Shown here one piece after another: positions 1-8,825 of a DNA stretch of 50,620 bases (the stretch's first letter is position 1; the number at the start of each line of letters is the position of its first letter). The position numbers were made by a program, and so were the translations under genes. Under the pieces are notes generated by a model. The model had not been told where the DNA came from. It ran no database searches and worked only from the letters and a program-made list of their open reading frames with translations. Origin of the DNA: an uncultured Alphaproteobacteria bacterium (lineage in GTDB: Bacteria > Pseudomonadota > Alphaproteobacteria > RF32 > CAG-239); assembly GCA_944391335.1 (NCBI GenBank), contig CALXTF010000008.1:1-50620 (forward strand), read 5' to 3'.

Positions 1-199
1 TTGGTTGACCGGAATAAAGAGTACGTATATTTGCCACGGTCATAGAAACTTGATCCATTGCTTTTGATAATTTATATTTAGCCATAGCTTTGGAATAACC
101 GGCAATACCACCTACGGACAAGACGCCGATAATAGCCAGCACACCAAGCATTTCCACCATGGAACGACCGCTTTGCTCGTTTTTATATAAAGTTTTCAT
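1..199 (-). CDS. Type IV prepilin, major pilin candidate (3' end outside window)
   Basis: The gene starts at the ATG at 199 and runs off the left edge, so only about 66 residues are visible. The N-terminus is a short basic leader (MKTLYKNEQSG), then RSMVEMLGVLAIIGVLSVGG. This is a class IV prepilin cleavage site with Gly just before the mature Arg, Glu at mature position 5, and a hydrophobic helix that would form the fibre core. A prepilin peptidase (not in the window) would cleave after the Gly, and PilQ/PilR encoded upstream would polymerise it. A GGGAG ribosome site lies 7 bp before the ATG. The gene is last in the pil gene order but has its own promoter at 232-260, as expected for an abundant fibre subunit. 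It corresponds in position to PilS of IncI plasmids. Pilin identity is strong; the role as major pilin is inferred. Confidence 0.85.
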   Translation of the reverse strand, partial: MKTLYKNEQSGRSMVEMLGVLAIIGVLSVGGIAGYSKAMAKYKLSKAMDQVSMTVANIRTLYSGQP

Positions 200-231
200 T
201 TTTTTCTCCCTAAAAATGTATATTTCAACTT

Positions 232-260
232 ATAATAAACTAAAAAAAATAAAAAGACAA
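232..260 (-). promoter_or_regulatory. Sigma70-like promoter of the pilin gene
   Basis: On the minus strand TTGTCT (255-260) is followed after exactly 17 bp by TATTAT (232-237), about 33 bp upstream of the pilin ATG at 199. It lies between the stop of the preceding pil gene (274) and the pilin. It would let the pilin be expressed above the rest of the operon. This is seen by consensus match only. Confidence 0.5.
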
Positions 261-273
261 GTTGTTTAAATAT

Positions 274-822
274 TTATTCTATTGTCCAAATAATTTTAGA
301 GTCTTTTTTACAAACTTTTCTGGCGGCGTCACGGCTGATGGGTAATTTGTAATCATTTGCTCCCCAATTAAAAGTTTTATTTTCTTTTGCGTTAATAATG
401 GTGATTTTCAATAATCCAACTTCTTCGGGATGTTTCATCGGAAAAGAAGCAAGAGCGATACATTCGCCCATGGAAAGACCAGTGTATATAATATCAAAAC
501 TTTTTTCTCCGGGCATAACGGTTTCGGCGTTTTCGCCCTGACCAATATTAAAGGGTTTGCCGAGTGCATTAATTAAATTTTCACCATCTGTGGAAAACTC
601 TTGTAAAATTTTGTTATTAATAACAACTTGAGTGTTTAATCCCCAATAATCAATTTTGGCAGCATATTTTCGTCGGATACGTTCAGCAATTTCAACGAGT
701 TGAGTTGCCGCTTGCTCTGTTTTGCGTCCGGGGGTAATATATTGCCACATAACCACGCCGATAAGCAGAAACATAAATGCAATCAGAATATAGATTTGTT
801 GTTTAGTAATTCTGTTTGCCAT
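274..822 (-). CDS. Bitopic type IVb pilin-like protein lacking a prepilin site
   Basis: This is a 182-residue protein starting at ATG 822 (MANRITKQQ). The reading frame stays open further upstream but only into the end of the preceding gene. A single hydrophobic helix covers residues ~11-28 and is followed by an amphipathic helix rich in Q/E/R. The C-terminal half has the spacing seen in TcpA/PilS-type pilins: a beta strand, GLSMGEC, a loop containing NWGAND, and a terminal RKVCKK, giving two Cys that could form the type IVb D-region disulfide. Unlike the neighbouring pilin it has no Gly-x4-Glu processing motif, so it is unlikely to be a prepilin peptidase substrate. It sits 14 bp after PilR and just before the pilin. 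It could be an assembly factor with a pilin fold or a minor pilin that keeps its leader. The fold call is by motif pattern only. Confidence 0.6.
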   Translation of the reverse strand: MANRITKQQIYILIAFMFLLIGVVMWQYITPGRKTEQAATQLVEIAERIRRKYAAKIDYWGLNTQVVINNKILQEFSTDGENLINALGKPFNIGQGENAETVMPGEKSFDIIYTGLSMGECIALASFPMKHPEEVGLLKITIINAKENKTFNWGANDYKLPISRDAARKVCKKDSKIIWTIE

Positions 823-836
823 TGCCGTTTTGTCCT

Positions 837-1961
837 CTATATTCCCATAGCACTGGTAATTTGATCCTGCATTTCGAAAGTGCCAAAGACAGCCCATGCG
901 ATAATACCGGAAACTATTAATAAAGCGACCATATTTAAAATACTGGCTTTTTGTTCAATAATATAAGCGGATTCGTCAAGCCAGTTGTTGGCAAGATTTT
1001 CAAGAGCTTCTTCAAAATTATCCATTTCCGAATAAATTTTTAAGTCAGCAATAATTTCAGGATCAGGAAAATCAAGTTTTGTTTTAGATAGGGCTTGCCC
1101 TAAATTATCACCGTTATTAATAAAGACCAAAGTTTTATCGATTCGTTCTTTAAGGTATCGTGTTGAATCCTTTCTCAGGGCGCGCATGGCGTTTGAAACA
1201 GGCGTACCGCCTTTAACTAAAGCGGACATGGCCAACAACCATGTAATACCAACGAAAGTTTTATAAAGCGACCAAGGAGGAAGTTTATCAAAAAAGACAC
1301 GAATAGGTCCTGTCCATACACCGATTGTTAAATAAATAATCAACATTATAGCCGGTAATATGGAAAAAGCGACTGCCCAATATTCTTGGATCCAACTAGA
1401 TAAATCAACAAGAGTTTTGGCTGTTCCTTGCCAACGAGTGTTAGGAGCGGCTTCAATCATCGGAGGTACCATGTAGGCACCGATACCATAAATAATTAAG
1501 ACGACCATCATCATCAAAAAAGCGGGATAAGATATAGCACTCACAATAGGACGCACCATTTTTGTCGTACCCTCGGTTACTCTAATCAAATTGTACAGCG
1601 CGCCCTCAAGATCGGAAACATCACCCACAGACAACATCAAACGTTCACGATCCGGCGCCCATCCTTTAAGTGCGTCAGAAAAAGACATACCGTTTTGTAA
1701 AGCGTATCCCCATTGAGCAATGGCAATAGCCATCGGTTCGCCCGGATTTTTACCATCATTGCTCATGGTTGAATGAAGCATATCCAAAGCATTCATTAAT
1801 GAAAATCGGTTACTCATTAAGGAGGCGATTTTACGATAAATTTTAAGCCGGGTTTGACCAGACATTTTACAGATCATTTTGGCATAATAAATTTCGATTG
1901 TATTTACCTTTTTGAGAGCCTGATCAATATTGGATATAGAATTTTTTTTCTTTTCTTCCAT
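837..1961 (-). CDS. pilR: Type IVb pilus inner-membrane platform protein PilR (GspF/PilC family)
   Basis: This 374-residue polytopic membrane protein belongs to the T2SS GspF / pilus PilC family, the platform on which the PilQ ATPase acts to extract pilins. An N-terminal cytoplasmic domain (~35-130) contains SLMSNRFSLMNALDML, typical of the first GspF repeat. A hydrophobic pair lies at ~140-165, another at ~198-216, and a second cytoplasmic repeat spans ~240-340 (ALVKGGTPVSNAMRAL). A last membrane helix lies at ~342-361 (LNMVALLIVSGIIAWAVFG). Its length matches R64 PilR. It is preceded by AAGGAG 9-10 bp before ATG 1961 and follows pilQ by 14 bp in the same operon. Confidence 0.9.
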   Translation of the reverse strand: MEEKKKNSISNIDQALKKVNTIEIYYAKMICKMSGQTRLKIYRKIASLMSNRFSLMNALDMLHSTMSNDGKNPGEPMAIAIAQWGYALQNGMSFSDALKGWAPDRERLMLSVGDVSDLEGALYNLIRVTEGTTKMVRPIVSAISYPAFLMMMVVLIIYGIGAYMVPPMIEAAPNTRWQGTAKTLVDLSSWIQEYWAVAFSILPAIMLIIYLTIGVWTGPIRVFFDKLPPWSLYKTFVGITWLLAMSALVKGGTPVSNAMRALRKDSTRYLKERIDKTLVFINNGDNLGQALSKTKLDFPDPEIIADLKIYSEMDNFEEALENLANNWLDESAYIIEQKASILNMVALLIVSGIIAWAVFGTFEMQDQITSAMGI

Positions 1962-1975
1962 TTTTTTATTTCTCC

Positions 1976-3637
1976 TTAATATACCGGACGTTGATCAAGC
2001 AAACCGCACCAACGTTCAACTTCATCAAGATCAATCAACCCCTTAAGCATACGTTCCAAAGCGGCATCTTTTAAAGTACGTCCATTTAAGTCGCCGGTCC
2101 AATAGTCGATAGCTTTTCGTGTTTCACCGGCAATCATTAATTCCAGAAAAGTTCCATCAGGGAGGATCATTTCTTGAACACCGAGTCGTCCTTTTACGCC
2201 GCGGCCTTCACAGAATTTACACCCCGGACCTTTTAAGTATGTATTTTCAACGCCGAAATCGCCTAAAGCGGTTCGTAATCTTTTGACGGCAGGATTATTA
2301 AGTTGTTCTTTGACGGGAATTCGGCAATAAGGACAGAGTTTTCTAAATAGACGTTGAGAAATTAACCCTTTTAACAATTCAGGATCATTCAACATATAGG
2401 TTTGTACGCCCATGTCGCGTAGACGAGTAACGATAGCCGGAGCGGAGTTTGCGTGTAAAGTTGTCCAAACCAGGTGTCCGGATAAAGCACCTTTGAATGT
2501 CAAACTTGCAGCGGCAAGAGAACGAATTTCACCCACCATTAAGACATCAGGATCGGAACGTAAGGCTGCGGATAAAGCTAAAGTAAATTGAATATTTTTT
2601 TCTTCATCGGTATTTGCGTTTGTAACAGGCATTTGTCTTGCGCCGGGAATAGGATACTCTGGAGGATCTTCAACGGTTAAGAGGTTGATTTCATTATTTT
2701 TTTCTTTTAGGAGTTTAATCATGTTACGTTGTAACAATGTTGATTTTCCGGAACCAGTAGGACCGGCAACGATATTCAAACCGACAGGAGCGGCTCGCAA
2801 GCGAAAGAAGAGATCTTGTTCATATTCACCACATCCCAGAGCGGCTAAATCATCATTTCCATCAGGATTATCATCGGCGTATAAGATACGCATGACAAGA
2901 TATTGAGAACCGAAAGCAATGGGATTAAATTGCAAGCGAATAGCCAGAACATTATGAGGAAGCATTAATTTTCCTTTAGAACCTCGCAAAGGTGTGGAAC
3001 CGAGTTTTTGCGCGCCTTGAAATTCGTTTTGGGCATAGTTTGCGTCGGAAATATCTGCGGAAGCGAATGCGGCGCGAACGAATTGATCTCCCCATTCGCG
3101 GCTGTATTCCATTTCTTTAATCATAATACCATTGGAACGGAAAAAAATCTCTGTATAATTATCGGAAACGACAACATGAACATCGGATACTTTCATAGAT
3201 GACGCACGTTTTATTATATTAACGAAATCTCGTTGCATTTGCAATCGAGCCAAATCCTCATCATCTTCGGAAAAAACTTGGTTTCGTTCAGCAACGGCAT
3301 ATATAGTACTTAATTCATTTTGAGAGATATAGACAGGGGGATTCATTCTGATCCCCTTCTTTTCCGCAATGCTTAAGAAGCTAAGTACAGGACCGTCAAA
3401 ACGATGTTCTTTGGAAATTAGAAGTGTTCCATCAGCAAAAAGAGCCAAACGACGGCGTGTTTCATCATTAATATTTAATGTTGAACCGTCGGGGAGTTTT
3501 GCTCCGGCAAGAGTACATAAATAATTATCATTAGCAAAAAGTGACTCAATAAAATCTTTTACACTCATCTTCATTGCCTGTTCATTTGCAGACAATGAAG
3601 ATGTTTTTTCTTGATTATTATTGTTTTCTTCTACCAT
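1976..3637 (-). CDS. pilQ: Type IVb pilus assembly ATPase PilQ (GspE/PilB family)
   Basis: This is a 553-residue cytoplasmic secretion ATPase that powers pilin polymerisation. Visible motifs are an N-terminal domain (~1-140), Walker A GPTGSGKST at 292-300, an Asp box TVEDPPEY at 321-328, a Walker B-like DVLMVGE at 364-370, and His-box residues in GHLVWTTLHAN (387-397). The GspE-type zinc-binding Cys quartet is present as LCPYC and CKFC (Cys435, 438, 473, 476). The residue before Glu370 in Walker B is Gly, as in this family. The start at 3637 lies 4 bp from the pilP stop with no strong Shine-Dalgarno, suggesting translational coupling. It is the only PilB-like ATPase in the window; no PilT-type retraction ATPase is seen. 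Confidence 0.93.
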   Translation of the reverse strand: MVEENNNNQEKTSSLSANEQAMKMSVKDFIESLFANDNYLCTLAGAKLPDGSTLNINDETRRRLALFADGTLLISKEHRFDGPVLSFLSIAEKKGIRMNPPVYISQNELSTIYAVAERNQVFSEDDEDLARLQMQRDFVNIIKRASSMKVSDVHVVVSDNYTEIFFRSNGIMIKEMEYSREWGDQFVRAAFASADISDANYAQNEFQGAQKLGSTPLRGSKGKLMLPHNVLAIRLQFNPIAFGSQYLVMRILYADDNPDGNDDLAALGCGEYEQDLFFRLRAAPVGLNIVAGPTGSGKSTLLQRNMIKLLKEKNNEINLLTVEDPPEYPIPGARQMPVTNANTDEEKNIQFTLALSAALRSDPDVLMVGEIRSLAAASLTFKGALSGHLVWTTLHANSAPAIVTRLRDMGVQTYMLNDPELLKGLISQRLFRKLCPYCRIPVKEQLNNPAVKRLRTALGDFGVENTYLKGPGCKFCEGRGVKGRLGVQEMILPDGTFLELMIAGETRKAIDYWTGDLNGRTLKDAALERMLKGLIDLDEVERWCGLLDQRPVY

Positions 3638-3641
3638 GATA

Positions 3642-5180
3642 TTATTTGATGAACATACCTTGGCTCAAGCTTGGGATGCCTTGTGTTGCGTTAATACGTC
3701 GAGAGCGGGAACGGGTATTACCTTGTTCCGCTTGATTTGCTGCTGCTCCTTGGGTGACAGCTGGAGCTTTAATGGTAATATCGGAAGAAATAGGTTCTTG
3801 ATCCAAGATACCGCCGGCTGAGAAATAGAGATAGTCTTTTTGATTATCTTTATTAACGGCGCTAATATAGGTTTGAGCTATTTCATTAATGGTATATCCA
3901 TTTAAAAGAGTTGTTCCGACTTTTGCTAAAAAGACATCACCGTCAGAATTAATCAATTTGGCGGCTAAAGTTCCGCCTTGACCGGTAATTTCCATTATTG
4001 CGTATTCATCACTTAATTTTTTGTTTGGATTAAGGGAAGCGAGTGTACCGTCAGCGGTAGCAAAAGGATTTTTGCGTGAAGATACTTGAGCTTGAGCGTC
4101 GCTTAATTTTTTCTTAGAAGCTTCAATTTCTGCTTCAAGTCTTGTTTTGAGAATGGATATTTGACTTTCCAAATTAGCGACTTTCTTTTCATGAGCGTCA
4201 CGCGCTGTTTCCGCTTTTTCTCTGATATCGTCGGCTTTTTGTTGCAGAATTTTCATTTTATTTTGATTATCTTCCATAATCTGTTTTATTTCAGCATCTT
4301 TTTTTGCCATTTGTTTATAGACATCAGCATTCACGTTAATCCATTTTTGAATATTATTTAACATAGTTGCTTTGTAGGCCTTAACGATTTTTTCTTGCCG
4401 TAATTTTTCCATTTGAGCTTCGGCTTCTTTTAATTTAGTTTGTTCGGCAATAAGCAAGCGTTCTTGTTCATTTTCCCATTCGATTCTTTTTCTTTCTTCT
4501 TCTTGTTTACGCGCTTCTTCTTCTTCTTGCGCTCTTAATCTTTGAGCTTTAACCGCGGCAATTTCATTTTGGACGCGTTCTTTTTTGAGTTCAAGGTTAA
4601 GTAAAGTTGTTTGTTTTTCCAGATCAGACATTCTCATAAATAAATCGTTATTGATTGATGGAGAGATATTTTCGTCAAATCCGCCGGTAGAATTTGATGT
4701 AGACAGCAAAGGTGTATTTGCTTGAGCGACAGCTGCGGGCGGTGTATTTGACACGATTCGCTGAGGAATATTTTTTTGAGGTTCTGGAGATGGTTCTTCA
4801 ATTGTTATATTAACATTTTGAGGAATGATTTCCGATACGGGTTGCTGTACTGGTGCGGATGTTTCAGCAATATTATTGGGAGAAATTTCCGTTTGAGGGG
4901 TATTTCCGCTCTCCATTGGAATAATGTCAGTTGCGGCATTATCCATAGGTTGAGAAGGCATTAATAAGCCTTCTGTCGGTAAAGAGACATCATCAGTTTG
5001 TTCATCAAAAAGAGATATTTCTTCAGGTAAGGGTAATTCATCATTGATTGGAGCCAGAGAAATTGTTGCATCTTCATCTGTTTCCAAAGTGACTGTTTGT
5101 GCAAAAGACTGTTGTGCCGACAATCCTGCAGCGATCAAAACAGCCAAACCGCATAATGTATTTTTAAAACTATAATGCAT
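3642..5180 (-). CDS. pilP: Type IV pilus biogenesis protein PilP with long coiled coil
   Basis: This 512-residue exported protein starts at ATG 5180 (MHYSFKNTL), chosen because AAGGAG lies 6-7 bp upstream. A signal peptide ends near AQQSFAQ. Residues ~25-180 are acidic, Pro/Gln-rich and low complexity. Residues ~190-365 form a long charged coiled coil (EEEEARKQEEERKRIEWE and following). The C-terminal ~100 residues (from NPFATADGT; KVGTTLLNGYTINEI) resemble the small beta domain of the IncI PilP family. R64 PilP is only about 150 residues, so the coiled-coil insertion is a large enlargement that could span the periplasm between PilO and the PilN secretin. It overlaps the end of pilO by 11 bp. 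Confidence 0.75.
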   Translation of the reverse strand: MHYSFKNTLCGLAVLIAAGLSAQQSFAQTVTLETDEDATISLAPINDELPLPEEISLFDEQTDDVSLPTEGLLMPSQPMDNAATDIIPMESGNTPQTEISPNNIAETSAPVQQPVSEIIPQNVNITIEEPSPEPQKNIPQRIVSNTPPAAVAQANTPLLSTSNSTGGFDENISPSINNDLFMRMSDLEKQTTLLNLELKKERVQNEIAAVKAQRLRAQEEEEARKQEEERKRIEWENEQERLLIAEQTKLKEAEAQMEKLRQEKIVKAYKATMLNNIQKWINVNADVYKQMAKKDAEIKQIMEDNQNKMKILQQKADDIREKAETARDAHEKKVANLESQISILKTRLEAEIEASKKKLSDAQAQVSSRKNPFATADGTLASLNPNKKLSDEYAIMEITGQGGTLAAKLINSDGDVFLAKVGTTLLNGYTINEIAQTYISAVNKDNQKDYLYFSAGGILDQEPISSDITIKAPAVTQGAAANQAEQGNTRSRSRRINATQGIPSLSQGMFIK

Positions 5181-6423
5181 AGATAGCTCCTTCATATTCC
5201 CAAACACTAGTATCGGGGTTATATTTTATATAATTAATCTTAAGTCCTGAAAATTTTGTTAATAAATCGACCCACACAGTTGGATTATAATTAGATGAAA
5301 ATCTGAATTTTACCATTCTGTAAACATTTTTTTGAGGAGAAGTATAGACTTCTTCGGATAAAGAAACGCTTTGATCTGTAGCTTGGAAAAATTCATTTAA
5401 ATTAATTTTAATATCCATCATTGTTTTTGTTGGTTCCGAAAATTCTGTATTGATATTTCCCAAACTAAGTGCGGCCATAATATTAGTACCGTTATCGGAA
5501 ATGGATCGTGCGGAGAAATTTAAACCGGATGTATTAAGAGCCTTATCGGCGGTAGATATACGGCCGAACAAACGAGACCAAGAAGTACTTGCACCACCTA
5601 AAGTACAATTTATCTGACCGATTTTCCAACCTGGAGGCATAATTTGTATTAATTCCATAGTTTTTTCGTAACAACCGACAAGTAAAGCCGTTGGATCAGG
5701 TAAATTTTCCCATGGCTTAGGTTCAGGTGGGATTTCTTCGACTTGGACGACTTTTGGTTTTATGGGGACAATGACGGGGGCTTTAGGTGTTGTTTCGAAC
5801 AGGCTCATAAAGATTTCATAAATGATATACAAAGCGACAAAAGCTGCTGTTCCGATAAGAGCGTAAAACATTTTGCCGCGCGTATATAATTTTTGTAATT
5901 TGACTTTACTTCCACGAGATAAAAGATCGTCTATATCTGGATATAGAGTATCTTCAATTTGCCATTCGGGAGGAGCGATTTTAAGTTTCCAATCAGGAAC
6001 CATCAACATGCTCATAAACTGCTTTTTAGCGTCTTCTTCAGAAAGATAGAGCATATCTCCATTAGCCAATATCACATCATCACGAACGCAGACGTACCAC
6101 CATCCGTTTGGCACCTTAAATACGGCGACAAATGAAGGTTGATCACTTAAAGCTGTTGCTAATGTTATAGCACCGACATTTAGTCCTGGTTTATAGCCAT
6201 CGGCAGAGACACAAATACCGAACTGAGGAGTTTTTCCTTTTTTGATACAATATAAATCGGCTCCTTCTAAAACACCTTGTGATGATTCGATAATTTCAGG
6301 CAGGGGGGTATCTTGATTTTGCAGGGATTGCCAGAATAAGCTTGTAGCATATTCGACGCCGCCGGATACAAATTGTGTTCCCCAACTTCTTTCCTGATCT
6401 ATTTTATCGATATTATCTACCAT
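5170..6423 (-). CDS. pilO: Type IVb pilin accessory protein PilO
   Basis: This 417-residue bitopic inner-membrane protein matches the overall layout of R64 PilO. A cytoplasmic N-terminal half has a WWYVCVRDDVIL core and LYPDIDDLLSRGSK before the membrane. One transmembrane helix covers ~186-206 (YALIGTAAFVALYIIYEIF), then comes a Pro-rich linker (VEEIPPEPKPWENLP), and a periplasmic domain contains a conserved-looking Cys pair (GCYEKT and INCTLGG). PilO/TcpD-like proteins connect the cytoplasmic ATPase and platform to the periplasmic PilP and the secretin. The start at ATG 6423 has TGAGG upstream. The gene lies between pilN and pilP in the standard order. Confidence 0.85.
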   Translation of the reverse strand: MVDNIDKIDQERSWGTQFVSGGVEYATSLFWQSLQNQDTPLPEIIESSQGVLEGADLYCIKKGKTPQFGICVSADGYKPGLNVGAITLATALSDQPSFVAVFKVPNGWWYVCVRDDVILANGDMLYLSEEDAKKQFMSMLMVPDWKLKIAPPEWQIEDTLYPDIDDLLSRGSKVKLQKLYTRGKMFYALIGTAAFVALYIIYEIFMSLFETTPKAPVIVPIKPKVVQVEEIPPEPKPWENLPDPTALLVGCYEKTMELIQIMPPGWKIGQINCTLGGASTSWSRLFGRISTADKALNTSGLNFSARSISDNGTNIMAALSLGNINTEFSEPTKTMMDIKINLNEFFQATDQSVSLSEEVYTSPQKNVYRMVKFRFSSNYNPTVWVDLLTKFSGLKINYIKYNPDTSVWEYEGAIYAL

Positions 6424-6458
6424 TTAGGCCTCATTTAACATATATTATATTAGTTATC

Positions 6459-8078
6459 TTAGTCATGCACTCTGGTTTCTGGATTTAGAGGAGTTTCTAA
6501 AACGACCGGAGTAAGGATAATAACTAAGATGCTTCTTTTTTTATTAGCTACGGCTGTTCCGCCTAACAAGGAATTGGTTGCGGAACCCACGCCTCTTTTT
6601 TCGGCGCTGTTTTCCACTCTTTCATAACCTGTAAGGACGAGTGATTCACCGGATTTCATAGCGACTTCTTGTGTAAAACCGCGGGATTCGATAATTGGAT
6701 TTTGAATGTATTCACCACCTGAAGATTCTTCTCCATCGGCAGAACTAATCAAGTCCACTTTTTCGAGAGCCAGCAAATCCGAGAGTGTTAAATCGAATTT
6801 TAACAACAAACGACCGTGTTCCAAAATTCTAGGTAGAACATTCATTGTAAAGCCTGTTTCGATTTCCTCTGTTTCTGTTGATAAGTCGTAATAATCGGAA
6901 TCACCGCCGCTGTTGGTTTTAGTAATTTCCGAGATATAGTTTTGTTTTGTAACGACTTGTATCGGAGCGGATTTATTATTTAGAACTGTTACTGTACCGC
7001 TGGTTATAATATTTGTAGTTGCTTGTGTTGACAAGGCCTGAATACTAGCGTTGATATTCCAATTATCGGGCATAATTGTCATTGTCATATTTTCGACAAT
7101 ATCGGAGCTTAATCCGGAAGCTGCGCTAGCCAAACCAATGCTTGTTGTTCCATCATTAAACAATGTGTTTAAGTTAAGTCCGAAAGTATCGGAGTCATCA
7201 ACGGTAATTTGCAAAACTTTAACACTAATAGCGACTTGACGGGATAAACGAGCATTTTGTTCGTTTATAAATTGAGCCACGCGTCTAATTTCGTTAGGTG
7301 TAGCGGTTAACGAAATAGTTCCGTTTGTCGGATCCATAGATAATTGTGATCCTTGGCCAATCATTGAAGTTATAGATTTTTCTATATTGCTCCATAATTC
7401 CAATTCGGCAGTATTTGTCAATGTTAATTGTGATGTACCGCCGCTTCCCGAGTCGGTTGAGGAACCGCCGATATTTGTTGATAAAGATTGTTTGGTTGGC
7501 AAGCTGTACAAGACAAATGTTTTGGTCACATATTTATAAAAATAAATTTCATTTTTATCGTAGCGCCACCAAATACCGAAACGAGATCCTATTTCATCGA
7601 GCAGGCCGGAAAGGGAACCTCTATAAGAGACGAGCATTTTTGATGGATCGGCCCAACTTGCATTTATCTGATCCGGAGTAGGAATATTTTCTTTAGCATT
7701 TGCAAGCAGATCATCCTCCAAATGTGGAGCGTAACGTACTTGGATTGAGGTAATTTTATTAATCATATCGCCGATTTCGTATAGAGTAATGGGGCGATTG
7801 CTGATAAGGGTAATACCATCTTTTGTTTCCAGATAGGCGGGTATTGGTGCGCCTTCATATTCAACGATACTTTTATCGCCGAGCCAAATTTCATTTTTGA
7901 CGCGAACGACATCTTCGGGGGCTGCTTTTGTTGGCTTTTTGGCTTTTTCTTTTAATTCTGTTGTTGCCTTTACTTCGCGTTCCAAAGAAGCATCCATGTC
8001 TGTTGATATAGAGCAAGCACCGATTAATGCAACAAGTCCCAAGCTCAAACTATATTTAATCCAATTATTCATAAGCAT
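6459..8078 (-). CDS. pilN: Type IVb pilus secretin lipoprotein PilN
   Basis: This ~539-residue outer-membrane secretin is the gated pore for the pilus. Three in-frame ATGs lie close together (8084, 8078, 8072). The middle one is placed best behind GGAGG, 6 bp away. The N-terminus is a lipoprotein signal with lipobox LIGAC. N0/N1-like periplasmic domains follow (SYRGSLSGLLDEIGSRFGIW), then an N3-like segment with TNTAELELWSNIEKSI, and the secretin C-terminal domain. The final part has TQEVAMKSGESLVLTGYERV and then RSILVIILTPVVLE, the secretin signature ending. Its size agrees with R64 PilN (~560). The start overlaps the 3' end of the upstream TcpQ-like gene. Confidence 0.92.
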   Translation of the reverse strand: MLMNNWIKYSLSLGLVALIGACSISTDMDASLEREVKATTELKEKAKKPTKAAPEDVVRVKNEIWLGDKSIVEYEGAPIPAYLETKDGITLISNRPITLYEIGDMINKITSIQVRYAPHLEDDLLANAKENIPTPDQINASWADPSKMLVSYRGSLSGLLDEIGSRFGIWWRYDKNEIYFYKYVTKTFVLYSLPTKQSLSTNIGGSSTDSGSGGTSQLTLTNTAELELWSNIEKSITSMIGQGSQLSMDPTNGTISLTATPNEIRRVAQFINEQNARLSRQVAISVKVLQITVDDSDTFGLNLNTLFNDGTTSIGLASAASGLSSDIVENMTMTIMPDNWNINASIQALSTQATTNIITSGTVTVLNNKSAPIQVVTKQNYISEITKTNSGGDSDYYDLSTETEEIETGFTMNVLPRILEHGRLLLKFDLTLSDLLALEKVDLISSADGEESSGGEYIQNPIIESRGFTQEVAMKSGESLVLTGYERVENSAEKRGVGSATNSLLGGTAVANKKRSILVIILTPVVLETPLNPETRVHD

Positions 8079-8748
8079 TCTCATCCTCCATAGTCTCTAC
8101 GACCAAGACGCGGTTTCCTTTATAAAAAGTAGCAATTGGAGCCGGCCGCGCACGGGCAAAAGCTCTAATTAAAGCGGAGCTGACGTCGGCAAAACGACCT
8201 CTAAACATAGCGCCTGCTGTTAATGTATAATTACGATTTGTATTCCATATTAATCGCCAACCGGCGCGATCGCACCATTCTGTTAGCAATAATTTTAGGC
8301 TTTTTCCTTCTTCTGCCAACCAATCTTCAACGGGATCATCCACGCTGTAACCTTCACCTGTATCACTGATAGCGGAACCTTCAGTAAGATTTTCGGTTTC
8401 ACTGACGGATATTTCTTCTTCATAGCTAATAACTTCTCCATCAATAGAAGGAGGGATAGCTGCAGATAAGTTGCTTCCTGCGCCTGATTGAACCACTAAA
8501 TGGTCACGAGGAGTTCTTTCGCCATATTCACGATAATCTGCGGCGACTTTGGTGTAATTTACAAAGTCATCTTCAGCGACGCAACCTGTCATTCCGGGTG
8601 CCGGATATTGACCGACGGGACATACTTGTTGAACAGTTGAACCGGAAGCTGGTGTTGTTTCCGAATAACTATATTCGTTGTTGCCGGCACAACCGGATAA
8701 CAGTAGAACACCTAAAAAACCGGATGATAAAAGAAATTTATAGTTCAT
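8065..8748 (-). CDS. pilL: TcpQ/PilL-like outer-membrane lipoprotein
   Basis: This 227-residue lipoprotein starts at ATG 8748 (MNYKFLLSSG), chosen because AGGAAACAG lies upstream and the lipobox LLSGC falls at a normal distance. An alternative ATG at 8778 would add 10 residues. A second Cys pair (VCPVGQYPAPGMTGC) follows the lipid anchor. The last ~75 residues match the TcpQ C-terminal domain pattern: KSLKLLLTEWCDRAGWRLIW, then an LTAG..FRG strand, SALIRAFARA, and a terminal VLVVE strand. TcpQ/PilL proteins guide or gate the secretin, consistent with the position just upstream of pilN. The middle (~75-140) is acidic and Ser/Glu-rich. The assignment to the PilL role rests on domain and order. 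Confidence 0.78.
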   Translation of the reverse strand: MNYKFLLSSGFLGVLLLSGCAGNNEYSYSETTPASGSTVQQVCPVGQYPAPGMTGCVAEDDFVNYTKVAADYREYGERTPRDHLVVQSGAGSNLSAAIPPSIDGEVISYEEEISVSETENLTEGSAISDTGEGYSVDDPVEDWLAEEGKSLKLLLTEWCDRAGWRLIWNTNRNYTLTAGAMFRGRFADVSSALIRAFARARPAPIATFYKGNRVLVVETMEDENAYE

Positions 8749-8825
8749 TTTTCTGTTTCCTAAGCTGTTTTCATTCATATTTTTACCTATCATACATATG
8801 GAAAAAAAATAATCAAGCAGATATT

